Made by a program: the position numbers and the translations under genes. From Leuconostoc gasicomitatum LMG 18811 (lineage in GTDB: Bacteria; Bacillota; Bacilli; Lactobacillales; Lactobacillaceae), in assembly GCF_000196855.1 (NCBI RefSeq), contig NC_014319.1, forward strand, positions 1,054,001 through 1,118,000: 64,000 nt of DNA, written 5' to 3'. The notes under the pieces were generated by a model. The model searched no databases. It was not told the DNA's origin and was given only the letters and a program-made list of their open reading frames with translations. Positions 43,055 through 53,526 of this stretch are shown here, in pieces; the first letter of the stretch is position 1; every line of letters starts with the position of its first letter.

Positions 43055-43909
43055 TTAGTATGTTAAGCCTGGATTAAAGAAACCAACTAATACACCAACA
43101 AGTGCAACAACTACCAAAATTAGCATAACTTTAATAGGAGAAATATTTTTTTTAGCCATTAACCACCAGCAGAGAACTATGAACAAAGCTGTCAACAATC
43201 CAGGATATACAGAATCAAGTTGATTTTGTAACACTAAATATGACTTTCCAGAACCATTTGTGAGCTTAAATGATGTTTTTACCGTCACCCAAGTTGCAGC
43301 GACACCACCAACAACCATACCACCAATGGTCGCAATCGCTTTCCTAATTGCTTTCCCCTGTGCACCAATTAAAATACCGACAGCCTTGTCACCTAATTCG
43401 TAGCCTTTGAAATAAGCAAAACGCATACCGAAGTAACCAAGTAAGTTCCATACAATAATGTAAAATATTGCACCTAAAGGTGATCCGCCTGATGACATAC
43501 CAAGTGCAATACCTAAGATTACTGGGATTAATGTTCCAACAACAAGTGAATCTCCAATGCCTGCAATGGGACCCATAAGACCTGCACGTAAACCATTAAT
43601 CGTGGTATCATCCACCTCACCATCATCAATTCCTTGACTAGCACGTGCTTCTTCTAAACTAGCTGTAATACCCACGATGACAGTTCCAAGTTGTGGTTCT
43701 GTATTGAAAAAAGCAGTATAGGTTTTCATTGCTTTTTCCTGATCTTCTTTGTTATCATATAGTTCTTCAACAATAGGCAACATAGAAGTTAGGTAACCAA
43801 ATGTCTGCATATGTTCTTGAGAAAAAGCTGTCAAATGACCATAGAACCAATGATGAAAAGATTTATTTAAAGTTTTACGAGAAAGTGTCTTTTTTTCTAT
43901 ATTTGCCAT
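43055..43909 (-). CDS. PTS mannose-class EIID component
   Basis: 284 residues from ATG 43909, preceded by GAGGAGGA; upstream ATGs lie inside the EIIC gene. Motifs TLNKSFHHWFYGHLTAFSQE, MQTFGYLTSMLPIVEELYDN, NGLRAGLMGPIAGIGDSLVV and the C-terminal membrane helices are standard for ManZ-type EIID. It forms the sugar channel with EIIC. Substrate not deducible (mannose, fructose, sorbose or amino sugars). Confidence 0.93.
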   Translation of the reverse strand: MANIEKKTLSRKTLNKSFHHWFYGHLTAFSQEHMQTFGYLTSMLPIVEELYDNKEDQEKAMKTYTAFFNTEPQLGTVIVGITASLEEARASQGIDDGEVDDTTINGLRAGLMGPIAGIGDSLVVGTLIPVILGIALGMSSGGSPLGAIFYIIVWNLLGYFGMRFAYFKGYELGDKAVGILIGAQGKAIRKAIATIGGMVVGGVAATWVTVKTSFKLTNGSGKSYLVLQNQLDSVYPGLLTALFIVLCWWLMAKKNISPIKVMLILVVVALVGVLVGFFNPGLTY

Positions 43910-43910
43910 C

Positions 43911-44771
43911 TTAAATATCCTCCTCTTCCTCATCATCAATTATTGTGTCATTTGAACCATTTAGTATTGGTTGTCGATTAATACTAATTGCCATATCCAA
44001 CTTGTAAAAGATCATTGCAAAAATAAGTGAGATTACAGTAACTGAAACTAGGTTTAATTTTAGTGACGCCGCAAATGTAAATCCAACAAAAAATGGTATA
44101 AAATCAATTGGACCCTCAACTATTTGTTTTAACAAAATAGCTATACCAACACAAGGTAGCAATGCCCCAACAGTAAATAATGTTTTCATTGGGATACCAT
44201 CCATAGGTAACGCTGTTCTAAGTGCATGAACAGCACTCGAACCAAAATGCGTCATTAATACTGTTGGAATGAAAGAGAAAAATAAATGTGAAATCCAAGG
44301 GTAACCCCAATCAACCGCGTATAGTTTTTTAAACTCACCTTTTTCAACTGCACGCCAACCTATATGCTGCCAAACTAAATTCATCGTTGCAGTACCGTAG
44401 AATAATACGGTACCGACAGTACCCACCAACGTGCCCATTGACTTAGCTAAATCAGCGGCATTACCAGATGTTGCTGCTAAACCTTGTGCATGGATAGCAA
44501 CCATAGCAAGTGGTATACCAATGTATGATACCGCTCGTAAATCTGCAGAAACAGTCCCACCTGGAGTTACTAATGCAATATAAACTAACTGCATAGCCAC
44601 ACCAGCTGCAATACCCGTTTTTAAGTCTCCTAGAACAAGTCCACAGACTAAACCACCAACTAATGGACGTCCTAATGTATAATTACCAATTGTAGATCCT
44701 GCCATTCCTGGCATAGACGACAAACTGGCAAAAATGCCTAGAATACTTGCTTGTATCCAACTAATTGTCAT
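43911..44771 (-). CDS. PTS mannose-class EIIC component
   Basis: 286 residues from ATG 44771 (GGTGAGG site). Multi-helix membrane protein with GRPLVGGLVCGLVLGDLKTG and GVAMQLVYIALVTPGGTVSA, typical of ManY/SorC-type EIIC. The C-terminus ends in an acidic tail DDEEEEDI, similar in nature to the DENDDDI end of the EIIA of the same operon. It forms the membrane pathway together with EIID. Confidence 0.93.
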   Translation of the reverse strand: MTISWIQASILGIFASLSSMPGMAGSTIGNYTLGRPLVGGLVCGLVLGDLKTGIAAGVAMQLVYIALVTPGGTVSADLRAVSYIGIPLAMVAIHAQGLAATSGNAADLAKSMGTLVGTVGTVLFYGTATMNLVWQHIGWRAVEKGEFKKLYAVDWGYPWISHLFFSFIPTVLMTHFGSSAVHALRTALPMDGIPMKTLFTVGALLPCVGIAILLKQIVEGPIDFIPFFVGFTFAASLKLNLVSVTVISLIFAMIFYKLDMAISINRQPILNGSNDTIIDDEEEEDI

Positions 44772-44795
44772 ATTCCTCACCTTTTCTATATCAAG

Positions 44796-45290
44796 TTACA
44801 AATTAAACTTTCCTTTAAAATCATTCCAATAGCCAATTGAAACGTCAGGTAATAATTGGAATTTAACCTGATAACCTTGCGCTTGAATTGCTTCAAATGC
44901 TACAGCTTCTTCAGGAATGATAGATTGATTATTACCTAATTTGATAGCATGAGGTCGATCATTAGCAGGTCCAACAATGATTTTTTTAACATCCCCTGGT
45001 ACAAATCCAAAGTCAACAAGGATTGTTTTCATGTCTTGTGGTGTTTTTGTTATGAGAAAATATTGGCGTTTAGAAGCTAATACTTGCGCCTGTTTTTCCT
45101 TAAAATGTGCCAACGTCCAAACAAACGTCTTTTTTTCAGAAGCACTTATAAAGGCCTCTTTTAAAACAGGATTCGATGCGGCAGCATCGTTTACCGCTAT
45201 TAAACCATCGCAGGGGTATTCCTTTGCCCAACGTGTAACTGTTTGTCCGTGAATAATTCTATCATCAATACGTACAAATGAAATACTCAT
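44796..45290 (-). CDS. PTS mannose-class EIIB component
   Basis: 164 residues, cytosolic. ISFVRIDDRIIHGQTVTRWA holds the phosphorylated His (IIHGQ). The Rossmann-like fold and length match the IIB-Man family. It accepts phosphate from the separate EIIA and passes it to the sugar. Spacing to EIIA is about 15 bases. Confidence 0.94.
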   Translation of the reverse strand: MSISFVRIDDRIIHGQTVTRWAKEYPCDGLIAVNDAAASNPVLKEAFISASEKKTFVWTLAHFKEKQAQVLASKRQYFLITKTPQDMKTILVDFGFVPGDVKKIIVGPANDRPHAIKLGNNQSIIPEEAVAFEAIQAQGYQVKFQLLPDVSIGYWNDFKGKFNL

Positions 45291-45305
45291 AACCTATTCT
45301 CCTTT

Positions 45306-45740
45306 TTAAATATCATCATCATTTTCATCTGGTTTTTCAACTAATGAAAATTGTTTCACTGATGATACTCCTTCTTTCATAATAGCTGTTCCTAAGTCCT
45401 GTTGGCTGAGACTATCTTTTAAAATAGCAGCATTCAGCGCCATTGGAAAGTTCATGCCACCAAAAATAATGGATTTTTCTAGTTTCCCTTCTTGATTCAA
45501 AACGTTAGTTATTGTAGTTAAAGGGCTCCCTCCCATGATATCTCCCAATACAACGAGTTCCGCATCGTCAGTTAATTCAGAAACAAATTTTTGAAAACGC
45601 GTAGCCAAAACTTTTGTGTCTTCACCTGATTGCAACCCGATCGCTCGCACTGAATCCATGTTATCACCAACAAACATGCCTAGCGCATCTTTCAAACCTT
45701 CTGAAAACTTACCATGACTTACCAAAATAAGATATTTCAT
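45306..45740 (-). CDS. PTS mannose-class EIIA component
   Basis: 144 residues, cytosolic. YLILVSHGKFSEGLKDAL holds the phosphorylated His (SHG), followed by VVLGDIMGGSPLTT and the IIFGGMNFPMALNA helix. It takes phosphate from HPr. First gene of the operon EIIA-EIIB-EIIC-EIID-small membrane protein; no LevR-type activator gene is adjacent. RBS GGGAGGAAAAA precedes ATG 45740. A cre site lies just ahead. Confidence 0.94.
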   Translation of the reverse strand: MKYLILVSHGKFSEGLKDALGMFVGDNMDSVRAIGLQSGEDTKVLATRFQKFVSELTDDAELVVLGDIMGGSPLTTITNVLNQEGKLEKSIIFGGMNFPMALNAAILKDSLSQQDLGTAIMKEGVSSVKQFSLVEKPDENDDDI

Positions 45741-45777
45741 TTTTTCCTCCCACTTTTATTGAAATGACTCTTTTATA

Positions 45778-45833
45778 TGTAAGCGCTTACATACCTTAAT
45801 TAATATTTTACGCTTTTTTTTAGAAAAAAACAA
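45778..45833 (-). promoter_or_regulatory. Promoter and cre site of the PTS operon
   Basis: TGTAAGCGCTTACA (45778-45791) lies inside an 18-bp perfect palindrome and matches cre. The minus-strand promoter is -35 TTGTTT (45828-45833), a 17-base spacer, -10 TAAAAT (45805-45810), so the cre is a few bases downstream of the start point. CcpA repression is expected. Confidence 0.82.
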
Positions 45834-45866
45834 CAACGTTCCTCAATAATAAGAAAATAATAAAAA

Positions 45867-45946
45867 AGCCTGTCTTGACTAAAAATTTTTTTCAAATAGT
45901 TAGAAAAAATCTAACAGATTTGGTTAATTTTAGTCATGACTAAGCT
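45867..45946 (-). terminator. Long hairpin terminator of topA
   Basis: On the minus strand AAGCTTAGTCATGACTAAAA pairs with TTTTTAGTCAAGACAGGCTT over about 22 positions with a few mismatches, then TTTTTTATTATTT. An inner small hairpin GTTAG/CTAAC sits in the loop. Confidence 0.65.
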
Positions 45947-45994
45947 TTTGACATATATTTATGAGTTGAAACTGTACTAAATACTAATCTAATA

Positions 45995-48085
45995 TTATGC
46001 TTTTGATACTTCATCTTCAGGCACTTTTGGTGTGGTACCATCCGCCAAAGTTTTTTCTGTTGGCTTATCCCAAGATACAAATTCACAATCTGGGTAACGA
46101 GAACAACCATAAAATGTACGTTGACGCTTCGTTTTTCGTTCAACAATTTGACCTTTATGGCATTTCGGACATAGCAACCCAATTTCTTTAATAATTGTTT
46201 GTGTGTTACGGCAATCTGGAAATCGTGCGCAAGCATAAAATTTGCCATAACGGCCCATTTTAACAATCATTGGTGCACCGCAAGTTTCGCAATTCATACC
46301 AGCAAGTTCATCATGCATAATAACTTTTTCTAATGTAGCTGCTGCCTGCTCAACTTCTTTTGAAAACGGTTTATAAAAAGAATCAATCACCGGTACCCAG
46401 TGCTTATCACCTACTTCTACCTCATCTAGCTCATGCTCTATGCTAGCTGTAAAATGTGTGTCTGTTATATCTGGGAAGCTCTCTTCGACAATTGTTTGTA
46501 CAATTTCACCCAATTCAGTGGGCACAAATTTGCGCGCATCAATTCTAACATAGTTTCGTCGTTGGATTGTGTCTAACGTTGGTGCATAAGTTGATGGTCT
46601 GCCAACACCGTTTTCTTCCAAAGCTTTAATTAACGCAGCTTCAGAGTAGCGCGCCGGCGGTAATGTGAAATGTTGCTCTGGATTCGTATTCGTTAATTTA
46701 ACTTTGTCTCCAACTGATAAATCAGGTAAGGCGTTATCTTTTTCTTTAGCTGCTGGATATGCTTTAGTAAATCCTTGAAATTTTGTTTTAGAACCGTTTG
46801 CGCGAAAAACAACATTATTTTGTTCAATTGTCACGGCCATGGTATCCAGTATTTCTGGGGTCATTTGACTTGCAACAAAACGTGACCAGATTAGCGAATA
46901 TAGTTTAAATTGGTCTGGTGTTAATTTATCTTTTATGCTTTCAGGTGTTCTTGTCACATCAGTTGGGCGGACAGCTTCATGCGCATCTTGAGCGCCTTCA
47001 GGCAACTTACCCTGAATCGGCTTATGTTGCGAGTATGCCTCTCCCCAAGTATCATGAATATATAAAGCAGCTGCATTACGAGCCAGAGAAGAAATACGTG
47101 TTGAATCCGTACGCATATACGTAATCAGACCAATTTGGCCAATACCACGCCCTAAATTAACCCCTTCATATAATTGTTGTGCAGCCATCATCGTTTTACG
47201 TGTTCTAAAATTCAACTGTGTATTAGCAGTTTGTTGCATTGTTGACGTTGTAAAGGGCTGCTGTGGATTACGTTTACGTTCCTTAGCTTCAACTTTGACA
47301 ATATTAAAATCAGCAGATTGATCAATCTGCTTTAAAACATATTGAACACTCTCATTATCCGGTAATGGTTGTTTTTTACCGTCAAAACCATAGAATGAAG
47401 ATTTAAACTTTGAACGAGATTTCTTAAATTCTGAATCTAATGTCCAATATTCTTCTGGTTCAAATGCCTGAATTTTACGTTCACGCGAAATAATCAGTCC
47501 AAGTGCGACTGATTGCACACGTCCTGCAGATAAACCACGTTTAACTGTTTTCCACAAAATTGGCGAAATTGAATAACCTACTAAGCGATCTAAAATACGA
47601 CGTGCTTGTTGGGCATCAACAAGGTCTTGATTTATCTTGCGCGGTATCTTAAAGGCGTTTTTAATGGTATCCTTTGTAATCTCATTAAAAACCACACGAT
47701 TAGGTTCTTCAGGATTTAACTCTAAAATATGTTGTAAATGCCAAGCAATAGCTTCTCCTTCACGATCTGGATCACTTGCGAGATAAACTTTTTTAGCTGC
47801 TTTTGCTTCTTTACGTAAACCCTTAATAACATCCCCTTTACCGCGGATGTTAATATATTTGGGATCGTAATCATTTTCAACATCAACGCCAAGCGTTGAC
47901 TTTGGTAAATCACGAATGTGTCCTAAACTCGCAACGACTTTATATGAGCTTCCGAGATACTTCTCTATCGTCTTTGCCTTCGATGGGCTTTCCACAATGA
48001 CAAGATTTTTCTTAACTTTAGCTCGTTTACGTTTTGTTGTTTTCTTTGTAACTAATTTGGTTGTTTTATTTTTTGTCTCTACCAT
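45995..48085 (-). CDS. topA: DNA topoisomerase I
   Basis: 696 residues, the usual Firmicutes length. A basic N-terminal tail ([13 protein letters not shown]) precedes the TOPRIM domain ([30 protein letters not shown]). The catalytic Tyr lies in [10 protein letters not shown], and two C-terminal Cys4 zinc fingers start CETCGAPM and CPKCHKGQ. It relaxes negative supercoils behind polymerases. It follows dprA, 39 bases away, the usual dprA-topA pair of lactic acid bacteria. The ribosome site is modest (AAGG, 10 bases before ATG). Confidence 0.96.
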   Translation of the reverse strand: MVETKNKTTKLVTKKTTKRKRAKVKKNLVIVESPSKAKTIEKYLGSSYKVVASLGHIRDLPKSTLGVDVENDYDPKYINIRGKGDVIKGLRKEAKAAKKVYLASDPDREGEAIAWHLQHILELNPEEPNRVVFNEITKDTIKNAFKIPRKINQDLVDAQQARRILDRLVGYSISPILWKTVKRGLSAGRVQSVALGLIISRERKIQAFEPEEYWTLDSEFKKSRSKFKSSFYGFDGKKQPLPDNESVQYVLKQIDQSADFNIVKVEAKERKRNPQQPFTTSTMQQTANTQLNFRTRKTMMAAQQLYEGVNLGRGIGQIGLITYMRTDSTRISSLARNAAALYIHDTWGEAYSQHKPIQGKLPEGAQDAHEAVRPTDVTRTPESIKDKLTPDQFKLYSLIWSRFVASQMTPEILDTMAVTIEQNNVVFRANGSKTKFQGFTKAYPAAKEKDNALPDLSVGDKVKLTNTNPEQHFTLPPARYSEAALIKALEENGVGRPSTYAPTLDTIQRRNYVRIDARKFVPTELGEIVQTIVEESFPDITDTHFTASIEHELDEVEVGDKHWVPVIDSFYKPFSKEVEQAAATLEKVIMHDELAGMNCETCGAPMIVKMGRYGKFYACARFPDCRNTQTIIKEIGLLCPKCHKGQIVERKTKRQRTFYGCSRYPDCEFVSWDKPTEKTLADGTTPKVPEDEVSKA

Positions 48086-48124
48086 TAGATATGCCTTATA
48101 ATTTACTTCTTAGTATATAGCATA

Positions 48125-48991
48125 TCAGATTGTATCAAGTATTTGGACACTTTCTATAATATCTTGGGATTTTGTGATTAACTTGGCACCCAAACTAAGT
48201 AATTCATTCGTACCTTGTGATTCTTCTGAAAAAATAGATCCTGGAATTGATAATACTTCACGATTATTTTGTAAGGCAGCATTAGCAGTAATTAAACTAC
48301 CTGACTTTATTTTTGCCTCAACGACTAAAGTGGCTGAGGATAATCCAGCAATAATTCGATTTCTTGCTGGAAAGTGAGAGCGATGTGGTCCGATACCAGG
48401 ACCGTACTCACTGACTACTAATCCTTGTTGCGCAATCTGCTTTTGCAGTGACGTGTTACGTCTAGGATATGCCACATCCGTACCAGTACCGATAACTGCA
48501 ATCGGGACACCATTGTTAGCAAAAGTAATTTGATGAGCCATGACGTCTATTCCTTGTGCCAATCCAGAAACAATTGCAATGCTAGATTGAATAACTGGTG
48601 GTAACAAATGACGCAAACTATTTAGACCATAAATCGTAGCTGAGCGGGTACCTACGACTGATAAACTCGGTAAATTTAAAGCTGCCAAGTGTCCTTCATA
48701 AAACAACACAAGTGGTGGCTCAAATATTTCTCGCAAACGTTGCGGGTAGTTATCATCAGGGTAAGTAATATAATTACCCTTAAAATTACTTGCGCGTTGT
48801 AATGCCGTCGCATAGGTTGCACGAATTCTATCATGGTAACCACGATGAGTTATTTGTAGTAATAAATCTAGCGGCCAAGGATAAATACTTGGTAACAAGT
48901 TAGAATTCATTGCTTCAATAAGACGAGACTCAGTCGCAATGCCAATCCCTTGTGTCAAATGAATTGCCAGTAATTGTTGGTTTAAGTTCAT
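48125..48991 (-). CDS. dprA: DNA-processing protein DprA
   Basis: 288 residues. The extended Rossmann fold shows LSVVGTRSAT, IVSGLAQGIDVMAHQ, VIGTGTDVAYPRRN and FPARNRIIAGLS, which bind single-stranded DNA. It protects incoming DNA and loads RecA in natural transformation. The gene is intact; competence itself cannot be judged from this window. Pairing with topA is conserved in related bacteria. Confidence 0.94.
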   Translation of the reverse strand: MNLNQQLLAIHLTQGIGIATESRLIEAMNSNLLPSIYPWPLDLLLQITHRGYHDRIRATYATALQRASNFKGNYITYPDDNYPQRLREIFEPPLVLFYEGHLAALNLPSLSVVGTRSATIYGLNSLRHLLPPVIQSSIAIVSGLAQGIDVMAHQITFANNGVPIAVIGTGTDVAYPRRNTSLQKQIAQQGLVVSEYGPGIGPHRSHFPARNRIIAGLSSATLVVEAKIKSGSLITANAALQNNREVLSIPGSIFSEESQGTNELLSLGAKLITKSQDIIESVQILDTI

Positions 48992-49085
48992 ATCGTTTTC
49001 CTCAGAAAATAATACGTTGTAACCAGCAGTGTATCACAAAAAAATTATGATATACTGGCTATTCTGAAACAATTAAAATAACAAT

Positions 49086-50966
49086 CTATCCTGCGACAAT
49101 TTCGCTCAAATACTCCCATCGATCCATTTTCTTATCAAGTTCTGCTTCAAGTTTGTCGGATTCTTTTTGCAAATCGCCAAGCTTAACATAGTCAGTACCA
49201 TTTTTTGCCATGTCGTCTGGTATAGCAGCTAATCTAGCTTCTAACTTTGCAATATCATCTTCAATTGTTTCCCATTCTTTTTTTTCGTTATAGGTTAATT
49301 TCTTCTTTTGTATTGTAACTGATTTAGATTTTGAAACAGCTATCTTTTCTGATACGTTTAGTCGATCATCTGCATGCTCTATTAAATATTGACTAAATAA
49401 ACCATCATAACGTTCAACAACGCCCTGACCTTGGAACATATATAACTGACTTGCTACCTTATCTAAAAAGTAACGGTCATGAGAAACAGTAATGACAGCT
49501 CCAGAAAATCCTGACAAAAAATCCTCTAACACGGTCAACGTCCCAATATCTAAATCGTTTGTTGGTTCATCTAACAATAAAACATTTGGTTGTTGTAATA
49601 AAAGCTTCAAGAGATACAATCGCCTTTTTTCACCACCAGACAACTTACGTATCAATGTACCGTGCATGAAAGGCGGAAACAAAAATTGCTCTAGCAATTC
49701 TGAAACACTCACCTGATTACCATTTTTATCCGTCACCGATTCAGCAACATCTGATAAATAAGCAATAACTCTTTTATCATCTGGTATTTCTTCTGTACTT
49801 TGCGTGTAATAGGCCATTTTGACTGTTTCACCTAATTCAATCACGCCACTTGTTACAGGTAAACGACCTGCAATTGCATTCAAAAAGGTTGACTTGCCGG
49901 CACCGTTTTCACCAGTGATACCAATTCGATCGCCTGCTGCTATACGCAAATTAAAATTTTCCAATATGATTTTATCATCAAACTTAATACTAGCATTGTC
50001 AATAACAATCACTTTTTTTCCCAAACGCTGCTGTCCTAAATTAACAGCAACATCGTCGTCTAATTTTAAATTACCCATCTGTGACTCTAATTCAGAAAAA
50101 GCATTCTCACGAGCTGTTTGTTTCGTTGTCCGCGCGCGTGCTGACTTACGCATCCAAGCCAACTCTTGCTTATAAAGCTGTTGCTGCTTATGATCAGCTA
50201 CCTTACTTTGTTCAACACGTTGGGATTTGCCAATCATATAGTCTTGATAATTGCCTTTATATTCATATAAATCACCAAATGATAGTTCGAAAATACGCGT
50301 CGTTACTGCATCCAAAAAATAACGATCATGGGTTACTGCCAAGACAACGCCTTTATAATTAGCCAGATATTTTTCTAACCAAGCAATTGAATCAAAATCT
50401 AGGTGGTTTGTTGGTTCATCTAAAATTAATAGATCAGGCGCTTCAATTAATATTTGTGCTAAACCGACACGTTTACGCTGCCCACCCGATAATTCGCCAA
50501 TTTGACGTTGCAAATCAGGCATATGTAATTGCGTTAAAATTGCTTTGACTTGTGCCTCAGTTGTCCACGCTTCGTCACGATCCATTGCATTTTGTGCATC
50601 TTCGAAATTTTGCGCAATTTTAATATTAGTCGGTTGTTCACCAAATTGTTGCAATGCATACTGATATTGTCTAATTGTTTTGAAAACTGGTTGGTCCCCC
50701 GATAAAATAGCATCCATAACTAAAGCATTGTCATCTAATGTTGGATTTTGTGTTAGATACCCAATACTATAATCATTTTGTTTGAATATTTTACCTGAAT
50801 CAGCCAAATTGACACCAGAAATAGCATTGAGTAGGGAAGTTTTTCCAGACCCATTAACACCAATCAGACCAATACGGTCACCTTCTGTCATTAAAAATGA
50901 GATATCATTAAATAATACCTTCTCGCCATATGTACTTTTTAAATTGTCTACTCTAAATTGTTTCAT
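49086..50966 (-). CDS. ABC-F family ATPase (Uup-like)
   Basis: 626 residues, no membrane segments. Two ABC modules: Walker A GVNGSGKTSLLNA with LSGGQRKRVGLAQ and DLLILDEPTNHLDFDS, then GENGAGKSTFLNA with LSGGEKRRLYLLK and NVLLLDEPTNDLDIGT. The linker between them (YKQELAWMRKSARARTTKQT) is the ABC-F P-site region, and the C-terminus is a coiled coil (DDIAKLEARLAAIPDD). Uup-type proteins act at the ribosome or at DNA recombination intermediates. It is not an exporter. It runs divergent to pyrD. Confidence 0.9.
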   Translation of the reverse strand: MKQFRVDNLKSTYGEKVLFNDISFLMTEGDRIGLIGVNGSGKTSLLNAISGVNLADSGKIFKQNDYSIGYLTQNPTLDDNALVMDAILSGDQPVFKTIRQYQYALQQFGEQPTNIKIAQNFEDAQNAMDRDEAWTTEAQVKAILTQLHMPDLQRQIGELSGGQRKRVGLAQILIEAPDLLILDEPTNHLDFDSIAWLEKYLANYKGVVLAVTHDRYFLDAVTTRIFELSFGDLYEYKGNYQDYMIGKSQRVEQSKVADHKQQQLYKQELAWMRKSARARTTKQTARENAFSELESQMGNLKLDDDVAVNLGQQRLGKKVIVIDNASIKFDDKIILENFNLRIAAGDRIGITGENGAGKSTFLNAIAGRLPVTSGVIELGETVKMAYYTQSTEEIPDDKRVIAYLSDVAESVTDKNGNQVSVSELLEQFLFPPFMHGTLIRKLSGGEKRRLYLLKLLLQQPNVLLLDEPTNDLDIGTLTVLEDFLSGFSGAVITVSHDRYFLDKVASQLYMFQGQGVVERYDGLFSQYLIEHADDRLNVSEKIAVSKSKSVTIQKKKLTYNEKKEWETIEDDIAKLEARLAAIPDDMAKNGTDYVKLGDLQKESDKLEAELDKKMDRWEYLSEIVAG

Positions 50967-51069
50967 ATTATTATTATACCCAACATTGCTCCTTTTTATC
51001 GTGTTATTTTTTTGTTATACTTAGATAAACATTTCACGAGAAAATCATATTAGTCAGAGGAAACCAATT

Positions 51070-52008
51070 ATGCAACTCACAGCCAATATTCAAAACTACC
51101 ATTTTAATCACATTTTGCTTAACGCTGCTGGTGTCATGTGTCAAACTAGCATGGAGTTAGATACAGTTCTAGCATCTGAATATACTGGAGCAGTTGTTAC
51201 TAAATCTGCCACGCCCTTGGTACGTCCTGGTAACCCTGCACCACGTTATTATGAACTAAATAATGGTTTAGGAACGATTAATTCAATGGGATTGCCAAAT
51301 GAAGGCTTTGACTATTACATGGACTATGTTGACACTAAAGAAACTTATAAGCCCATTTTCTTTTCAATTGCTGGTTTATCCAAACAAGAAAACATTGCGA
51401 TGTTGCATCAATTACAAGATGCTGATTTTGATGGTCTCATTGAATTAAATCTATCATGCCCAAATGTTCCTGGTAAACCTCAAACGGGTTATGATTTTGA
51501 AGCCACAGAACAAATACTAACTGAAGTTTTTGCTTTCTTTAAAAAACCTTTAGGGGTTAAATTACCACCCTATTTTGACATTGTTCATTTTGATGATATT
51601 GCGGCGATCCTAAATAAATTTCCTTTAGCTTTTGTTAATACGATTAATTCAATTGGCAACGGATTAGTCATTGATCAAGATACTGATACTGTCGTTATTA
51701 AACCCAAAGCAGGTTTCGGTGGTATTGGCGGCACATTGGTCAAAGCAACAGCTTTAGCTAATGTTCGTGCACTGCGCGACAGATTAAATACAACTATTAA
51801 AATCATTGGTACAGGTGGTGTAACAACTGGTCGTGATGTATATGACCATCTATTGTGTGGTGCTGATTTAGTTGAAGTTGGTTCGCAACTTGCTATTGAA
51901 GGTATTACTGTCTTTGAACGATTAGAGAAAGAACTAACCGAGATACTCACAGAAAAAGGTTATGATTCTTTGGATGATGTACGTGGACAATTAAAAATTA
52001 TGTCATAA
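51070..52008 (+). CDS. pyrD: Dihydroorotate dehydrogenase, class 1A (fumarate type)
   Basis: 312 residues, the class 1A length, with no N-terminal membrane helix. ILLNAAGVMC, TKSATPLVRPGNPAPRYYEL, SMGLPNEG, the active-site Cys in LSCPNVPGKPQ, and GTGGVTTGRDVYDHLLCGAD (FMN phosphate). Class 1A enzymes oxidise dihydroorotate using fumarate in the cytosol, with no PyrK partner. It stands alone between ABC-F and ackA rather than in a pyr operon. RBS AGAGGAAA precedes ATG 51070. No PyrR leader was seen. Confidence 0.94.
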   Translation: MQLTANIQNYHFNHILLNAAGVMCQTSMELDTVLASEYTGAVVTKSATPLVRPGNPAPRYYELNNGLGTINSMGLPNEGFDYYMDYVDTKETYKPIFFSIAGLSKQENIAMLHQLQDADFDGLIELNLSCPNVPGKPQTGYDFEATEQILTEVFAFFKKPLGVKLPPYFDIVHFDDIAAILNKFPLAFVNTINSIGNGLVIDQDTDTVVIKPKAGFGGIGGTLVKATALANVRALRDRLNTTIKIIGTGGVTTGRDVYDHLLCGADLVEVGSQLAIEGITVFERLEKELTEILTEKGYDSLDDVRGQLKIMS

Positions 52009-52013
52009 ATCAT

Positions 52014-52049
52014 AAAAAGGTTGATATTTCAAAAGTATCAACCTTTTTT
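52014..52049 (+). terminator. Terminator of pyrD
   Basis: AAAAAGGTTGATA/TATCAACCTTTTT, a 13-bp perfect stem with a 9-base loop and T-run, 6 bases after the stop. Confidence 0.92.
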
Positions 52050-52072
52050 ATAAGCTCTAACAACAAAATAAA

Positions 52073-52100
52073 AAACAAGCTGATTAAAGACAGCTTGTTT
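52073..52100 (-). terminator. Terminator of ackA
   Basis: AAACAAGCTG/CAGCTTGTTT, a 10-bp stem with an 8-base loop, followed on the minus strand by TTTATTTTG. It stands back-to-back with the pyrD terminator. Confidence 0.88.
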
Positions 52101-52124
52101 CAAGAATATAATGATTTTAGTTTT

Positions 52125-53372
52125 TTACCGTAATGATTCCACATCACGCGCAATCATTAATTCTTCATTAGTTGGAATCAATAATCCAGTAACAGTTGAG
52201 TCTTCAGTAGTTAAAATGACTTCTTTACCACGGACATTATTAGCATCAGTATCTATTTTAACGCCAGCAAATGCCAATGATTCCAAAACTTTTGCACGTG
52301 TTACAGCATCATTTTCACCGATACCAGCAGTAAAGATAAGCGCATCAACACGTCCTAATTCAGCAAAATACTGTCCAGCGTAACGAATGACACGATCATA
52401 GAACATATCAAGCGCTAATTTAGCATGCGTATTAGTTTCTTGAACTTCTTCTAAATCACGCATATCACTTGAAATTGTTGAAATACCAAGTAAACCAGAT
52501 TTTTTGTTTAATATTGACAGCATTTCTTCATTTGACAGACCTTCGCGCTCTTGAATATAGTAAACTAATGATGGATCAACATCCCCAGAGCGTGTTGCCA
52601 TCGTCAATCCTGCTAATGGCGTGAATCCCATTGATGTATCATATGATTTACCATTCTTAATAGCTGTAATTGAAGCACCCGCACCTAAATGGAATGAAAT
52701 TGCATTAAATTCATCAAGTGGAATACCTAATTTTTTAGCTGCACGTTCCGTCACATAGCGATGCGATGTGCCATGTGCACCATATTTACGTGCGCCATAT
52801 CGTGCATAATATTCGTAAGGAATACTATAGAGATAATTTTTTTCAGGCATTGTTTGGTGAAAAGAAGTATCAAATACTGCCACAGACAATGCATTTGGTA
52901 GCAGTTTTTGAAAGGCACGGATGCCCATAGCATTAGCTGGATTATGTAATGGTGCGTAATCTGCCAAACGATCAATTTTTGTCAAAACTTCTTCAGTTAC
53001 AACAACAGAATGATTAAACCATTCACCACCAGCAACAACACGGTGTCCGACACCTGTAATTTCATTGAAATCTTTAACGATGCCAAGATCTGTCATTTTC
53101 TGTAACAAAATATCGATTGCCTGATCATGATCCTTAATTGACATTTCATGTTCAAACTTTTGACCACCATTTTTTGTTAGTGTGATATGCCCTTCTTCAG
53201 CACCAATTAAACGCTTTGGTTCAATGTTTTGACCATATTTAATGGTAATTTCAGCATTTTCCTGACCAATGCGTTCAATAATTCCCTGCATTAATACTTT
53301 TTCTTCGGGCATTTCTAGCAATTGAAATTTCAGTGATGAACTGCCGGCGTTGACCGCCATTACTTTTGACAT
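52125..53372 (-). CDS. ackA: Acetate kinase
   Basis: 415 residues. VMAVNAGSSSLKFQL, GHRVVAGGEWF, AVFDTSFHQTMPEKNYLY, HLGAGASITAI, GDVDPSLV and IFTAGIGEND are the ASKHA-fold acetate kinase motifs. It makes ATP from acetyl phosphate, the product of the pyruvate oxidase encoded at 16-18 kb and of phosphoketolase. RBS AAAGGAAAA precedes ATG 53372. No cre site was found upstream. Confidence 0.96.
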   Translation of the reverse strand: MSKVMAVNAGSSSLKFQLLEMPEEKVLMQGIIERIGQENAEITIKYGQNIEPKRLIGAEEGHITLTKNGGQKFEHEMSIKDHDQAIDILLQKMTDLGIVKDFNEITGVGHRVVAGGEWFNHSVVVTEEVLTKIDRLADYAPLHNPANAMGIRAFQKLLPNALSVAVFDTSFHQTMPEKNYLYSIPYEYYARYGARKYGAHGTSHRYVTERAAKKLGIPLDEFNAISFHLGAGASITAIKNGKSYDTSMGFTPLAGLTMATRSGDVDPSLVYYIQEREGLSNEEMLSILNKKSGLLGISTISSDMRDLEEVQETNTHAKLALDMFYDRVIRYAGQYFAELGRVDALIFTAGIGENDAVTRAKVLESLAFAGVKIDTDANNVRGKEVILTTEDSTVTGLLIPTNEELMIARDVESLR

Positions 53373-53526
53373 AATGTTTTCCTTTTTACCTTTAAGTTTA
53401 AGTATACCTTCACAACATACGCCGCTTGATATGTCATAGAATTATTGTAACATTTTTTGAAAGTAAAGGACACGTTGATATGTGTTACAATATTGATACA
53501 TATAAATTGACTCGTGTAGGTATAAA

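Noticed and set aside
30310-46000. Prophage or integrated plasmid covering the surface island
   Set aside because: No integrase, attachment repeats, tRNA junction, replication or mobilisation genes were seen.
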